A stretch of DNA of 64,000 nt from Flectobacillus longus (lineage in GTDB: Bacteria; Bacteroidota; Bacteroidia; Cytophagales; Spirosomataceae), in the NCBI RefSeq assembly GCF_030056705.1, contig NZ_JASHIC010000023.1, forward strand, positions 62,001 to 126,000. Direction: 5' to 3'. The translations under genes and the position numbers were made by a program. Under the pieces are notes generated by a model. It saw nothing but the letters and a program-made list of their open reading frames with translations. It had not been told where the DNA came from and did not search any database. Each line of letters begins with the position of its first letter. Position 1 is the first letter of the stretch. Below are positions 20,384-29,113 of this stretch, piece by piece.

Positions 20384-21415
20384 ATGTGGTATAATTCATT
20401 GCTCGAAAAAGATCTATTGCCCGATTTTTTAATTCGATATGGTATTCGACAATTGGTCGAACAGCGTTTGAAAGATGAAAATAAAGGCGAAACAGAACTG
20501 CAACATCAATATTTTCTGAATCTCCTTGAGGAGCTTCGTAACTCGCCTATTGCTATCAATACAGCAGAAGCAAACGAACAGCACTATGAAGTGCCAACCC
20601 AATTCTATCAGTATTGCTTAGGGAAGCATCTCAAATATTCTTGTGGTTATTGGAAAGAAGGGGTAACCGATTTGGATACTTCCGAAGCTGATATGCTTGA
20701 ACTAACTTGTCAACGTGCCGAATTAGCCAATGGACAGGATGTGCTAGAGTTGGGATGTGGATGGGGATCACTGTCATTGTACATGGCTGCCAAATATCCT
20801 GCAAGCCGTTTTACAGTAGTATCAAACTCCAAGACACAAAAGGCTCATATCGACGAACAAGCTCGTCAAAGAGGCATTGTAAACCTTCAAGTAGTTACTT
20901 CAGACATCAATGTGTTTGATACTCATAAAGATCATTATGACCGTGTAGTATCTGTCGAAATGTTTGAACACATGCGTAACTACAGACTTTTACTACAGAA
21001 AATATCGTCATTCTTGAAGCCCTCAGGAAAGCTTTTTGTTCACATTTTTACGCATAAAGAATATGCCTATAAGTTTGAAGTAATTGACGAGTCCGACTGG
21101 ATGAGTAAGTACTTCTTCACAGGAGGTATTATGCCAAGTGACCATTTGTTATTTTACTTCAATGACCATCTTTCGGTAGATAAGCATTGGCATGTGAATG
21201 GTACGCATTATGGCAAAACATCAGAAGCATGGCTACAAAAAATGGATGCTCACAAAGCACAAATTATGCCTTTGTTTGAGCAAACCTATGGGAAAGACCA
21301 AGCGGTGAAATGGTGGGTATATTGGCGTTTGTTTTATTTGGCTTGCGCCGAATTGTTTGCCTACAACGGCGGTAATGAGTGGATGATTAGTCATTATTTA
21401 TTTAAGAAAAACTAG
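20384..21415 (+). CDS. Cyclopropane-fatty-acyl-phospholipid synthase-like methyltransferase (short form)
   Basis: SAM-dependent methyltransferase of the CFAS/Mycolic-acid-cyclopropane-synthase family, 343 aa. Its SAM-binding motif I reads LELGCGWGS at 121-129, preceded by the family segment HYEVPTQFYQYCLG and KYSCGYW (67-90). VSVEMFEHMRNY is the post-II acidic region, and the end is rich in aromatic residues (WWVYWRLFYLACAELF). It lacks the N-terminal lipid-binding domain of canonical CFA synthases and resembles the shorter coclaurine N-methyltransferase-like branch. The stop is directly followed by the next ATG, so the two genes are probably translationally coupled. It is the first gene of a four-gene operon that probably alters unsaturated membrane acyl chains. 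Confidence 0.85.
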   Translation: MWYNSLLEKDLLPDFLIRYGIRQLVEQRLKDENKGETELQHQYFLNLLEELRNSPIAINTAEANEQHYEVPTQFYQYCLGKHLKYSCGYWKEGVTDLDTSEADMLELTCQRAELANGQDVLELGCGWGSLSLYMAAKYPASRFTVVSNSKTQKAHIDEQARQRGIVNLQVVTSDINVFDTHKDHYDRVVSVEMFEHMRNYRLLLQKISSFLKPSGKLFVHIFTHKEYAYKFEVIDESDWMSKYFFTGGIMPSDHLLFYFNDHLSVDKHWHVNGTHYGKTSEAWLQKMDAHKAQIMPLFEQTYGKDQAVKWWVYWRLFYLACAELFAYNGGNEWMISHYLFKKN

Positions 21416-22681
21416 ATGGAAAAAATAGCAATCATAGGGACTGGCATTGCTGGGATGGGATGCGGTCATTTTCTCCATCAGGATTATGATATTTCTCTTT
21501 TTGAACAAAATAACTATATCGGCGGGCATACCAATACTGTGACCGTCGATGAGGAAGGTACTCCTGTACATATCGACACAGGATTTATGGTCTTTAATTT
21601 TCAGACCTATCCTAATTTGTGTAAACTTTTTGAGGAAATAAAAGCTCCTATCAAAAAGACGGATATGTCTTTTAGTGTACAACATTTGCCTTCACAACTC
21701 GAATACTGTGGCTCTGGACTCAATGGCTTATTTGCGCAAAGAAAACAGCTTTTTTCGTTGAAACACTGGAAAATGCTTTTGCAAATCGGTCGTTTCAATG
21801 AGCAATCTATCAAGATTTTGGACGACCCCAAATATCAGAATCATACCTTGGGGGAATATATCCGTGAGTTTGGTTTTGGCGAGGATATGCTCTGGAAATA
21901 CCTTGTGCCTATGAGCTCGGCGGTGTGGTCGACACCTATGGAATTGATGCTCGATTTCCCTGCTGTTTCCTTGATTCGATTTTTTTATAACCATGGTTTT
22001 CTGGGACTCAATACGCAACATCAGTGGTACACACTCGATGGTGGAAGCCGTATGTATCGAGATATTTTGATAAAACCTTTTCAAGAAAAAATACAGATAG
22101 GTCGTGCTGCGGTAAGTGTCAAGAAAGAAGCAAACGGCGTGAGCGTATTGCTTAGTGATGGCACAACTGAGCTTTTTGATAAAGTTATCATAGCCACTCA
22201 TGGCGACCAAGCGTTGGGCTTGCTCGAAGAGCCCTCTGTTTTACAAGATAAATTGTTATCTAAGTTTAAGTACCAGAAAAATATTGCAACGCTACATACC
22301 GACGAGTCTATTATGCCTCAAAATCGCTTGACTTGGAGTAGCTGGAATTATCGAATTGAAGCAACCGAACAAGGTTTGCAGCCTTCTATTATTTATTGGA
22401 TGAATCAGTTGCAAGGTGTTTCTAAGAAGAAAAACTACTTTGTTTCGATTAATGCTCAGCCTAATATCGACCCTTCCAAGATATTGAAAGTGATAGAATA
22501 CGAGCATCCGCTGTTTGATGTTCCAGCTATGCAAGCACAGCAACAATTGCATTTGCTGAATACCGAAGGAGGTATTTATTTCTGTGGAAGTTATTTCAAA
22601 TATGGTTTCCATGAAGACGCTTTTGCTTCTGCGGTGAACTTATGTAGAACGCTTACGGGCAAAAATATTTATGGCTCATGA
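21416..22681 (+). CDS. FAD-dependent amine-oxidase-like oxidoreductase
   Basis: NAD(P)-binding Rossmann/FAD oxidoreductase of 421 aa. The dinucleotide motif GTGIAG sits at 8-13, followed by FEQNNYIGGHTNTV and the segment HIDTGFMVFN. The C-terminal FAD-contact region reads GGIYFCGSYFKYGFHEDAFAS. This is the subgroup regularly found beside DUF1365 and CFA-synthase genes in many bacteria. In mycobacteria a related oxidoreductase works with a CFA-like methyltransferase to make 10-methyl-branched acids, so a role as methylene reductase or desaturase on a lipid is plausible here. It begins one base after the preceding stop and overlaps the next start by 4 bp. Confidence 0.85.
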   Translation: MEKIAIIGTGIAGMGCGHFLHQDYDISLFEQNNYIGGHTNTVTVDEEGTPVHIDTGFMVFNFQTYPNLCKLFEEIKAPIKKTDMSFSVQHLPSQLEYCGSGLNGLFAQRKQLFSLKHWKMLLQIGRFNEQSIKILDDPKYQNHTLGEYIREFGFGEDMLWKYLVPMSSAVWSTPMELMLDFPAVSLIRFFYNHGFLGLNTQHQWYTLDGGSRMYRDILIKPFQEKIQIGRAAVSVKKEANGVSVLLSDGTTELFDKVIIATHGDQALGLLEEPSVLQDKLLSKFKYQKNIATLHTDESIMPQNRLTWSSWNYRIEATEQGLQPSIIYWMNQLQGVSKKKNYFVSINAQPNIDPSKILKVIEYEHPLFDVPAMQAQQQLHLLNTEGGIYFCGSYFKYGFHEDAFASAVNLCRTLTGKNIYGS

Positions 22682-23472
22682 AATCCTGTATCTATGAATG
22701 TAAGGTAATGCACCAGCGAAGCGAACCCATCAAACATGGATTCACGTATAAGTTGTTTATGTTTTACCTTGATTTAGATGAACTTGATATCATTCCAAAA
22801 CATGTGAAATGGATTAGTCGAAATCGTTGGAATGTGTTTAGTTTTTTTGATAAAAACCATTTGCAGTACCCAAAAGAAAAGCCTGAAACTAATAAAGGTG
22901 TCAAGGAGCAAATCTTGACGTACTTGCATGCCAAAGGAATAGATTTGAAAGGTGGAAAAATCATGCTTTTGACCCACCTTACTACATGGGGGTATCAGTT
23001 CAATCCTGTATCATTTTATTACTGTTTTGATGAAAAAAAACATCCTGTATGTGTGGTAGCGGAGGTGAGTAATACATTCAGAGAAATGAAACCCTATTTG
23101 ATTCAGTCTTTTCTGGAAAAGGAAGATCGCTTCGAACATCGAGAAATCAAGCATTTTTATGTGTCGCCTTTTATTGATATGGATGCCGAATTTGACTTCA
23201 AACTTCATATACCCGACGAGTCGTTGCACGTTAGAATAGACGATTTTAAAGCTGATAAATCCTTTTTCAAAAGTACGCTTTGGGGTAAAAAGAAGCCACT
23301 AACCAATGCCAAAGTAGCTTGGTATGCGATTCGATTTCCGATGATTACCCTTCGTATTATGTGGCTCATTCATTGGAATGCTTTTGTATTGTGGCTGAAA
23401 CGGATTCCATTTTATGCCAAAAAATCGCATCCAGAGCTTCAAAGAGACATATATCGACCCCTTTCTCACTAA
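22678..23472 (+). CDS. DUF1365 domain protein
   Basis: 264-aa protein of the DUF1365 family. Family-like stretches are IYECKVMHQRSEPIKHGFTY at the start, MLLTHLTTWGYQFNPVSFYYCFD (about 97-119), KHFYVSPFIDMDAEFDF, and the end YAKKSHPELQRDIYRPLSH. The biochemical role is unknown, but the gene is a constant neighbour of FAD oxidoreductase and CFA-synthase genes. Here the ATGA overlap with the upstream gene and the 20-bp gap to the next support a single operon. No signal peptide is present; a hydrophobic stretch near 215-240 may touch the membrane. Confidence 0.85.
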   Translation: MKSCIYECKVMHQRSEPIKHGFTYKLFMFYLDLDELDIIPKHVKWISRNRWNVFSFFDKNHLQYPKEKPETNKGVKEQILTYLHAKGIDLKGGKIMLLTHLTTWGYQFNPVSFYYCFDEKKHPVCVVAEVSNTFREMKPYLIQSFLEKEDRFEHREIKHFYVSPFIDMDAEFDFKLHIPDESLHVRIDDFKADKSFFKSTLWGKKKPLTNAKVAWYAIRFPMITLRIMWLIHWNAFVLWLKRIPFYAKKSHPELQRDIYRPLSH

Positions 23473-23492
23473 CCATAAATCCTTATTTTGTT

Positions 23493-24737
23493 ATGACAAC
23501 AACTTTGAAAAATACACAGCGTACCAAACCTAGTTTTTATCAAAAAGCGATTTTGGATGTTTTGCAAAAAATGACCTTGGGTAAATTACAAGTGACATTA
23601 CCTAGTGGAGAAGTGTTGTTTTTTGGAAACACGCAGGTCTTTCCAACAGCTAAAATTGAGATTAAAGACGAACGATTTTTTAAGCATATCATGCTTTACG
23701 GAGATATTGGTTTTGGCGAAGCGTACGTAATGGGCTTTTGGGATACCAATAATATTACGCAGGTAATTCGTTGGTTTTTGGATAACCTCGAAAATGTCCC
23801 TGTTATTTCTGGTAATAAAACCCAAAACTGGCTTTTGAACCTACTCAAGTTGAGTAATAAAATCTATCATTTAGGGCGTGCGAATAGCTTGGATGGTTCT
23901 AGAAAGAATATATCCGAACATTATGATTTGAATAATGATTTTTTTGCGCTGTTTCTTGACCCTTCTATGACCTATTCAAGTGCTTATTTTAAAGAAAAAG
24001 GCTTGTCATTAGAAGAGGCTCAACTCGAAAAGTATGAACGTTTGTGCCGTCAGTTGCATCTCAAATCTACCGACCATGTACTCGAAATTGGAAGTGGTTG
24101 GGGCGCTAATGCTATTTATATGGCCAAAAATTATGGTTGTAGAGTTACTTCTGTAACTATCTCGGAAGAGCAACATAAGCTGGCGACTGAGCGAGTAAAA
24201 GCCGAGGGCTTGAGCGATAGAGTCGAGATTTTGTTGAAAGATTATCGCCTGATTACTGGAAAATTCGACAAGATTGTTTCCATCGAAATGCTAGAAGCAG
24301 TTGGACATGAATTTCTGCCAGTCTATTTTGCAAAATGCAACGAACTTCTCAAAAAAGATGGTATTCTGGCTTTTCAAGTAATTACTAGTCCTGATTCTCG
24401 CTATGAATCTTTAAGAAATGGCGTAGATTGGATTCAGAAATACATTTTCCCTGGCTCGCTATTGCCTTCGGTAGGAGCTATTAATCAGGCTATTAATAAG
24501 ACTAGTGATTTTACATTGGTCAACCTCAAAGATATGGGCTTGGATTATGCCTATACTTTGAAGTTGTGGTATGACCAATTTCATCAAAATATTCATCAGG
24601 TCAAAGCGCTGGGCTTTGATGATACGTTTATTCGTAAGTGGAGTTATTACTTGAATTATTGCGAAGCGGCCTTTGCTAGTCGTAACATTCATGTCATGCA
24701 GTTGACTTACACAAGACCTAATAATACCACTAGATAA
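23493..24737 (+). CDS. Cyclopropane-fatty-acyl-phospholipid synthase
   Basis: Full-length CFAS family member of 414 aa from the ATG at 23493. The longer frame, which begins inside the DUF1365 gene, is rejected. An N-terminal lipid-binding-like domain (about 20-130) is followed by the signature HYDLNNDFFALFLDPSMTYS (143-162), then motif I VLEIGSGWG at 196-204 and VSIEMLEAVGHEF. Canonical CFAS enzymes transfer a methylene group from SAM to the cis double bond of phospholipid acyl chains at the inner membrane. As the second methyltransferase of the operon it is closer to the classic enzyme than the one at 20384. Confidence 0.9.
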   Translation: MTTTLKNTQRTKPSFYQKAILDVLQKMTLGKLQVTLPSGEVLFFGNTQVFPTAKIEIKDERFFKHIMLYGDIGFGEAYVMGFWDTNNITQVIRWFLDNLENVPVISGNKTQNWLLNLLKLSNKIYHLGRANSLDGSRKNISEHYDLNNDFFALFLDPSMTYSSAYFKEKGLSLEEAQLEKYERLCRQLHLKSTDHVLEIGSGWGANAIYMAKNYGCRVTSVTISEEQHKLATERVKAEGLSDRVEILLKDYRLITGKFDKIVSIEMLEAVGHEFLPVYFAKCNELLKKDGILAFQVITSPDSRYESLRNGVDWIQKYIFPGSLLPSVGAINQAINKTSDFTLVNLKDMGLDYAYTLKLWYDQFHQNIHQVKALGFDDTFIRKWSYYLNYCEAAFASRNIHVMQLTYTRPNNTTR

Positions 24738-24794
24738 GTTTTCATCTCTATATCGTTAACTCTCAAAACAAGCCTGTATTTTTGGCATAATATT

Positions 24795-24842
24795 TTTGGT
24801 AAAAGTAATTGACGTAAAATTGGGTCAATTGCTTTTACCAAA
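24795..24842. repeat. 18-bp inverted repeat downstream of the lipid operon
   Basis: Arms 24795-24812 and 24825-24842 pair over 18 bp with one G-U or mismatch around a 12-nt loop. There is no U tract on either side, so it may be a processing or 3'-stabilising hairpin rather than a classic terminator. Confidence 0.5.
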
Positions 24843-24910
24843 GATGTTGAATATTGCCTTATCACAAAGTAGAAATAAACTTAAGATAGAAACACCTGTG
24901 TTTTGAGAAA

Positions 24911-25939
24911 ATGAAATTTCCCTTCTATTGCTTTTTGTTACTCATGATATTTGTTTGGGCATGTAACTCTTCGGAGACTCCCAAGCATGTCACGCCTGCC
25001 TTTTATTACTGGAAAACTGTTTTTAAGTTATCCAAAAACGAAGAACAAATCCTTACAGATAATCATATACAAAAGTTATATGTCAAGTATTTTGATGTTG
25101 ATTTAGATGAGCGTACCCAAAAGCCAACCTTCAAGGCATTGTTGATTCCTAAGCAAAAAGTACCTCAACAACTGAGTGTTATTCCTGTGGTATATCTGAC
25201 CAATCAAACTTTGAAATGGCTTGAACCTCGTTATTTAGAAGACTTTGCGGGTAAAATAGTAGATAAAATAGAGGTTGTTCATCAGAGTTGGACAGGCGAA
25301 CCTATAGGAAATAATGAAATTCAAATAGATTGTGATTGGACATTATCTACCAAGAAAAAATATTTTACTTTATTAACGATTCTTCGTAAGAAGTATCCTC
25401 ATATCAGCGTTACGATTAGGTTGCACCAAATAAAGTTTTCTGATAAAACAGGCGTACCCCCTGTTGAAAGAGGTATGTTGATGTGCTATAATATGGCAGA
25501 TTGGAAAAATGAAAAAACGGCAAATTCGATTTTTACGCCCGATGTCCTAAATCAATACATCGGAGAATTGTCAGAATATTCTTTGCCATTGGATTTGGTA
25601 ATGCCTGCGTTTCATTGGACTATAGGCTATCGAAATCACCAATTTCAGTATTTTTTGAATGCTGTTAGTTCCAAGGATTTTAGCAGTATATCTTTATTTG
25701 AAAAAGATAAAAATCGTTTTATTGCGCAGCGAGATACCACTTTATGGGGTATTGGAATTCGAAAAGGAGATGTGTTCCGAACAGAGGAAGTGGCTTATAA
25801 AGACCTCTCAAAAGGTTGTCGATTGATAAAGAAGAAAATATCAAATCAAAAACTTACATTTGCCCTATATCATTTGGATTCCGAAAGTCTCAAAACTTAC
25901 ACACATGAACAAATTAAAGAACTATATCAATCTAAGTAA
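24911..25939 (+). CDS. Lipoprotein of unknown function, possibly TIM-barrel (DUF3142-like)
   Basis: Exported 342-aa protein with a lipoprotein signal (LLLMIFVWAC, lipid-modified Cys18). After it come features of a beta/alpha barrel: YVKYFDVDLDE, VIPVVYLTN, EIQIDCDWTLSTKKKYFTL, ISVTIRLHQIKF, MLMCYNMADW and LDLVMPAFHW. The acidic strand end IQIDCDW and this order remind me of DUF3142 proteins, but I cannot confirm the match. The next gene starts inside its 3' end (35-bp overlap), so both are probably translated together. No substrate can be proposed. Confidence 0.65.
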   Translation: MKFPFYCFLLLMIFVWACNSSETPKHVTPAFYYWKTVFKLSKNEEQILTDNHIQKLYVKYFDVDLDERTQKPTFKALLIPKQKVPQQLSVIPVVYLTNQTLKWLEPRYLEDFAGKIVDKIEVVHQSWTGEPIGNNEIQIDCDWTLSTKKKYFTLLTILRKKYPHISVTIRLHQIKFSDKTGVPPVERGMLMCYNMADWKNEKTANSIFTPDVLNQYIGELSEYSLPLDLVMPAFHWTIGYRNHQFQYFLNAVSSKDFSSISLFEKDKNRFIAQRDTTLWGIGIRKGDVFRTEEVAYKDLSKGCRLIKKKISNQKLTFALYHLDSESLKTYTHEQIKELYQSK

Positions 25940-28280
25940 AAAGTCTGTTGCCTCACTTGTAATTTTTACTATTTTGGCCTGTGGTCCTGGTATGGTAGAT
26001 TATGATGAATTTATGAGTTTTTTCATGCCCGAATCTGCTACCGTAAAAGGGGGCGATTTAAAATATGCGTATTCGTCTCAGTTTTTTTATAATGATTATG
26101 ACGATTATAACGTCAGCAATGAAGATACTATTGATCACGAAAAACCACTCAATATTTCAGCTTGGAGTAAATATGTAGGAGGAAAGGTGTCGAAAAAACA
26201 AATTGAACAATCACTTTACAGCACTTCTTCAGCATTACAAGATTGGTTGGCAAGTCATCAAAAAGCTGAGGCTGCCGATTACATTACATTTGTACGTAGC
26301 ATCGACCAAGCGTATAAACGAGAAACTGTTGACTATTTTACAGAAACTAAAGTAGATACAGTTGCCTTGGTCGAATTATTTACAAATGCAAAAGCCGCAT
26401 TGCCCCAGCTGAAAGATGAGTTTGTGAAAGAACGTTATGCCTTCCAAACAATCAAGTTGGCAATGATGAACGACCAACCTCAAGAAGCCTTACAAGTATA
26501 TGATGCAACAATAAAACCTTTGAAAAAAAAGACCTATATCTCCGACTGGGCATTATCTCGCAAGGCTGGCGCACTTATTGCTTTGGGCGATTCTGTACAG
26601 GCGTATTACGATTTTGCACAAGTATTTGACCGTTGTCCAAGTCGTCGCCATGCGGCAGACTTAAGTATTCGCTCAAGAGGAATAGGATTTCAGGAAGGAG
26701 CTATTGCTTTGTGTAAAAATAGCCATGAAAAAGCGGCAGTGTATGCCTTTGCTGCTATCAAACCTAATGAAGAAGGGTTGAAGTTTTTAGAGAAAATGGT
26801 TGATTTAGACCCAACACATCCTTTGATAGAGCTGGTGATGTCAAGAGAAATAAACAAGAATGAAGCGCTTTACTACAAGCAAGTAAGTTATTGGTCTGGC
26901 GAATCCGATGCCAATAAAGAGAAAGAAAATCATGATAAGGCTATTCCATACTGGCAAAAGCTAAAAGATTTTGCTACTGCTTGTTCTGCTAATCCACAAG
27001 TTCCTAAAACAGGTTTTTGGTTGGGTGCTTTATCTTATTTAGAATATATAGAAAAGAATTTTGACAAATCGGCTGAATATTTGGCTGAAGCGAAATTGGT
27101 GGTTAAGCCTAATACTGGTTTGAGTAAGCAATTGGAAATTCAAGAATTGTTATTGCTAAGTAATAAGTCTCCCAAAATTACACCAGAGTTAGAAGACGAA
27201 ATTACACCTGTATTGGCATCATTTGTCAAACCAAAGGATTTTCGTATGAGTAATGCTTTAGCGGAGGCTTCAAAGCAATTGGTGGCACGCTATTATGGTC
27301 GTTTGCCACACGAGAAGGAAGAAAAACAAGGCTGGTTGGCTAGTTGTATGAATAAGAAAAGCGAACCCGAAAAGGTTACGATTCCTTATCCCAAAGCCAA
27401 GGCATATTTGTTGGCTGTATTGACAAGCTACCAAACAAATTCTGGTTATGAATATGGTGGATATATGTCGCAAACTGATATGTATGCCATAGAAGATACC
27501 ACCGAATCCAAAACCATCGAACAAGTAATTGCCTATTTTCAAGAGTCAAAAAAATCAGCTTATGATTCTTTGCTTCAATCGATGACAGGCTTTAGTCAAG
27601 ATCATTTGTATGTATTGTTGGGTCGCCGTGCCTTGTCGGAGCATGATTATGCTAAAGCAACTAAGGCATTCGAAAAAGTAGCGCCAGAGGTATGGCGCCA
27701 AGAACCTTGGAAGAGCTATTTTAACGAAGACCCTTTCTTTATGACTACGACTAATAAAGAAAAGCGTGGTATTTATACTCCTGTAACTTTTGCACAAAAA
27801 ATGCAAGAGTTAGCGAGTCGTTTGGCAGATAATCCAAATGATTTTGAAGCTGCTTATTTATTGGGTTGTGGAGCATACAGTATGTCGTATCAAGGTAACT
27901 CGTGGGTGTTATTACGTCGCCAGTGGAGCTCGGGCGAAGTTAATGGATATGTGCAGAAAGATTATGAGACCGATTATTATTTGGCAACCAAAGCAAAAAG
28001 TTATTTTGAAACAGCCTTAAAAAGCCCTGATACTGAACTAGCGGCTAAAGCTGCCTTTGGGGCTGCCAAATGTGAAAACGCAGCCTTCTTTGTTCATGCC
28101 AATAGCCAGTCTGGTGAAGAAGATTACACCGTATTTGAGGCCAGAATCGCTAAAGATAAGGTACGTGATTACGAGCACTATTTTACACTTTTAAAAGAAA
28201 AATATAAGAATACTAAGTTCCAGAAATCCTTAATTCGTGAGTGCTCAGATTATAGCACTTTTGTGAAAGTCAAGAAGTAA
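25905..28280 (+). CDS. Large lipoprotein with TPR-like helical repeats, unknown function
   Basis: 791 aa from the ATG at 25905, with a lipoprotein signal peptide ending in FTILAC (Cys26) followed by GPGMVDYDEF. This start was preferred over an earlier in-frame ATG because it places a normal signal peptide at the N-terminus. The body is mostly helical, with irregular tetratricopeptide-like stretches such as AYYDFAQVFDRCPSRRHAAD, FDKSAEYLAEAKLVV and YAKATKAFEKVAPEVW, and C-terminal YEHYFTLLKEKYKNTKF. No enzyme motif was seen. The 35-bp overlap with the preceding lipoprotein gene suggests a two-component complex at the cell envelope. Confidence 0.7.
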   Translation: MNKLKNYINLSKKSVASLVIFTILACGPGMVDYDEFMSFFMPESATVKGGDLKYAYSSQFFYNDYDDYNVSNEDTIDHEKPLNISAWSKYVGGKVSKKQIEQSLYSTSSALQDWLASHQKAEAADYITFVRSIDQAYKRETVDYFTETKVDTVALVELFTNAKAALPQLKDEFVKERYAFQTIKLAMMNDQPQEALQVYDATIKPLKKKTYISDWALSRKAGALIALGDSVQAYYDFAQVFDRCPSRRHAADLSIRSRGIGFQEGAIALCKNSHEKAAVYAFAAIKPNEEGLKFLEKMVDLDPTHPLIELVMSREINKNEALYYKQVSYWSGESDANKEKENHDKAIPYWQKLKDFATACSANPQVPKTGFWLGALSYLEYIEKNFDKSAEYLAEAKLVVKPNTGLSKQLEIQELLLLSNKSPKITPELEDEITPVLASFVKPKDFRMSNALAEASKQLVARYYGRLPHEKEEKQGWLASCMNKKSEPEKVTIPYPKAKAYLLAVLTSYQTNSGYEYGGYMSQTDMYAIEDTTESKTIEQVIAYFQESKKSAYDSLLQSMTGFSQDHLYVLLGRRALSEHDYAKATKAFEKVAPEVWRQEPWKSYFNEDPFFMTTTNKEKRGIYTPVTFAQKMQELASRLADNPNDFEAAYLLGCGAYSMSYQGNSWVLLRRQWSSGEVNGYVQKDYETDYYLATKAKSYFETALKSPDTELAAKAAFGAAKCENAAFFVHANSQSGEEDYTVFEARIAKDKVRDYEHYFTLLKEKYKNTKFQKSLIRECSDYSTFVKVKK

Positions 28281-28327
28281 TAGTTCTTTAAACGTCGGCT
28301 AGTCAAAGAGATAGAATACCTATTCAG

Positions 28328-28358
28328 TTTGATAAGCAGGCACTTTTTTGTATTTTTA
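28328..28358 (+). promoter_or_regulatory. Putative promoter of the 178-aa lipoprotein gene
   Basis: TTTG (28328-28331), a 19-bp spacer and TATTTTTA (28351-28358; last base differs from the consensus). The start codon is 25 bp downstream. Confidence 0.42.
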
Positions 28359-28383
28359 CCGTTAAGAATTAACACAAGAAACA

Positions 28384-28920
28384 ATGAAAAAAATATTTCT
28401 CTTCGTAGTACTGGTATTTTCTTTAACTAGTTGTCAAAAGGCTGTTTACTTAACAGGAAGTTTGATGCACACCTTACAAGAAAACGAGCTGGATTTAACA
28501 AGAATACAATTCTACAACGACAATCCGTTAGTTTTGGAAAGAGAAGTACCATCTTCAAATGCTAATATCAAATCTGGTAAGGTGTTTTTTAAAAACGGAC
28601 GATATATTAATCGTATATCCTTGGATAAAAATACACCAGGGATGGTTCAGCGTGAAGAAAATGGTTCTTTGTTAATTACATTCGAACAAACATCTGATGG
28701 TGAAAACTGGCTACGTTTTGGTGCTGTTCCAGGAGAGAAAGGAGAGTACTTTTATCAGTTAATTGATCAGAAAGGTAGCCCTAGTTTTTCAAGAATTGAT
28801 TACGAAGGAAATATGTATTTGGTCATATATCCAACTAGAGTAAGATTACTACTTTCAAAAAGTGTTCTAACAAATCTGAAGATAAAAGAAAGACACATGA
28901 AAGGAGTACGTGTAAAATAA
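28384..28920 (+). CDS. Small lipoprotein, unknown function
   Basis: 178 aa with a lipoprotein signal peptide (FLFVVLVFSLTSC, Cys17). The mature part is beta-rich, with alternating patterns such as ENELDLTRIQFYNDNPLVLERE and ANIKSGKVFFKNGRYINRI (cut here). No domain is recognised. It has its own candidate promoter and a strong terminator, so it is an independent unit. Small lipoproteins of this layout are common in Bacteroidota envelopes. Confidence 0.72.
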   Translation: MKKIFLFVVLVFSLTSCQKAVYLTGSLMHTLQENELDLTRIQFYNDNPLVLEREVPSSNANIKSGKVFFKNGRYINRISLDKNTPGMVQREENGSLLITFEQTSDGENWLRFGAVPGEKGEYFYQLIDQKGSPSFSRIDYEGNMYLVIYPTRVRLLLSKSVLTNLKIKERHMKGVRVK

Positions 28921-28935
28921 TTTGTGATTTAATAG

Positions 28936-28972
28936 ATAAAAAAAGAGGCTCAAAATAAGCCTCTTTTTTTTA
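28936..28972 (+). terminator. Terminator after the 178-aa lipoprotein gene
   Basis: A 15-bp perfect stem (28936-28950 with 28958-28972), a 7-nt loop, and a long T run within the right arm. Symmetric A/T runs allow function on both strands. Confidence 0.85.
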
Positions 28973-29113
28973 TCCATTGAAATAGAGCACTTAACGATAG
29001 AATGATTCAGTAGTGTAAAAAGCAACTTTTTTTGATTATCAGAGAGTTAATGGCGTGAAATTTGATTCGTTATAGGTATCCGCCGTAAACCAACTAATCA
29101 TTTATAAACTTGC

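Noticed and set aside
23319-23492. 58-codon N-terminal extension of the CFA synthase
   Set aside because: It lies within the DUF1365 coding sequence in another frame; homology begins after the ATG at 23493.
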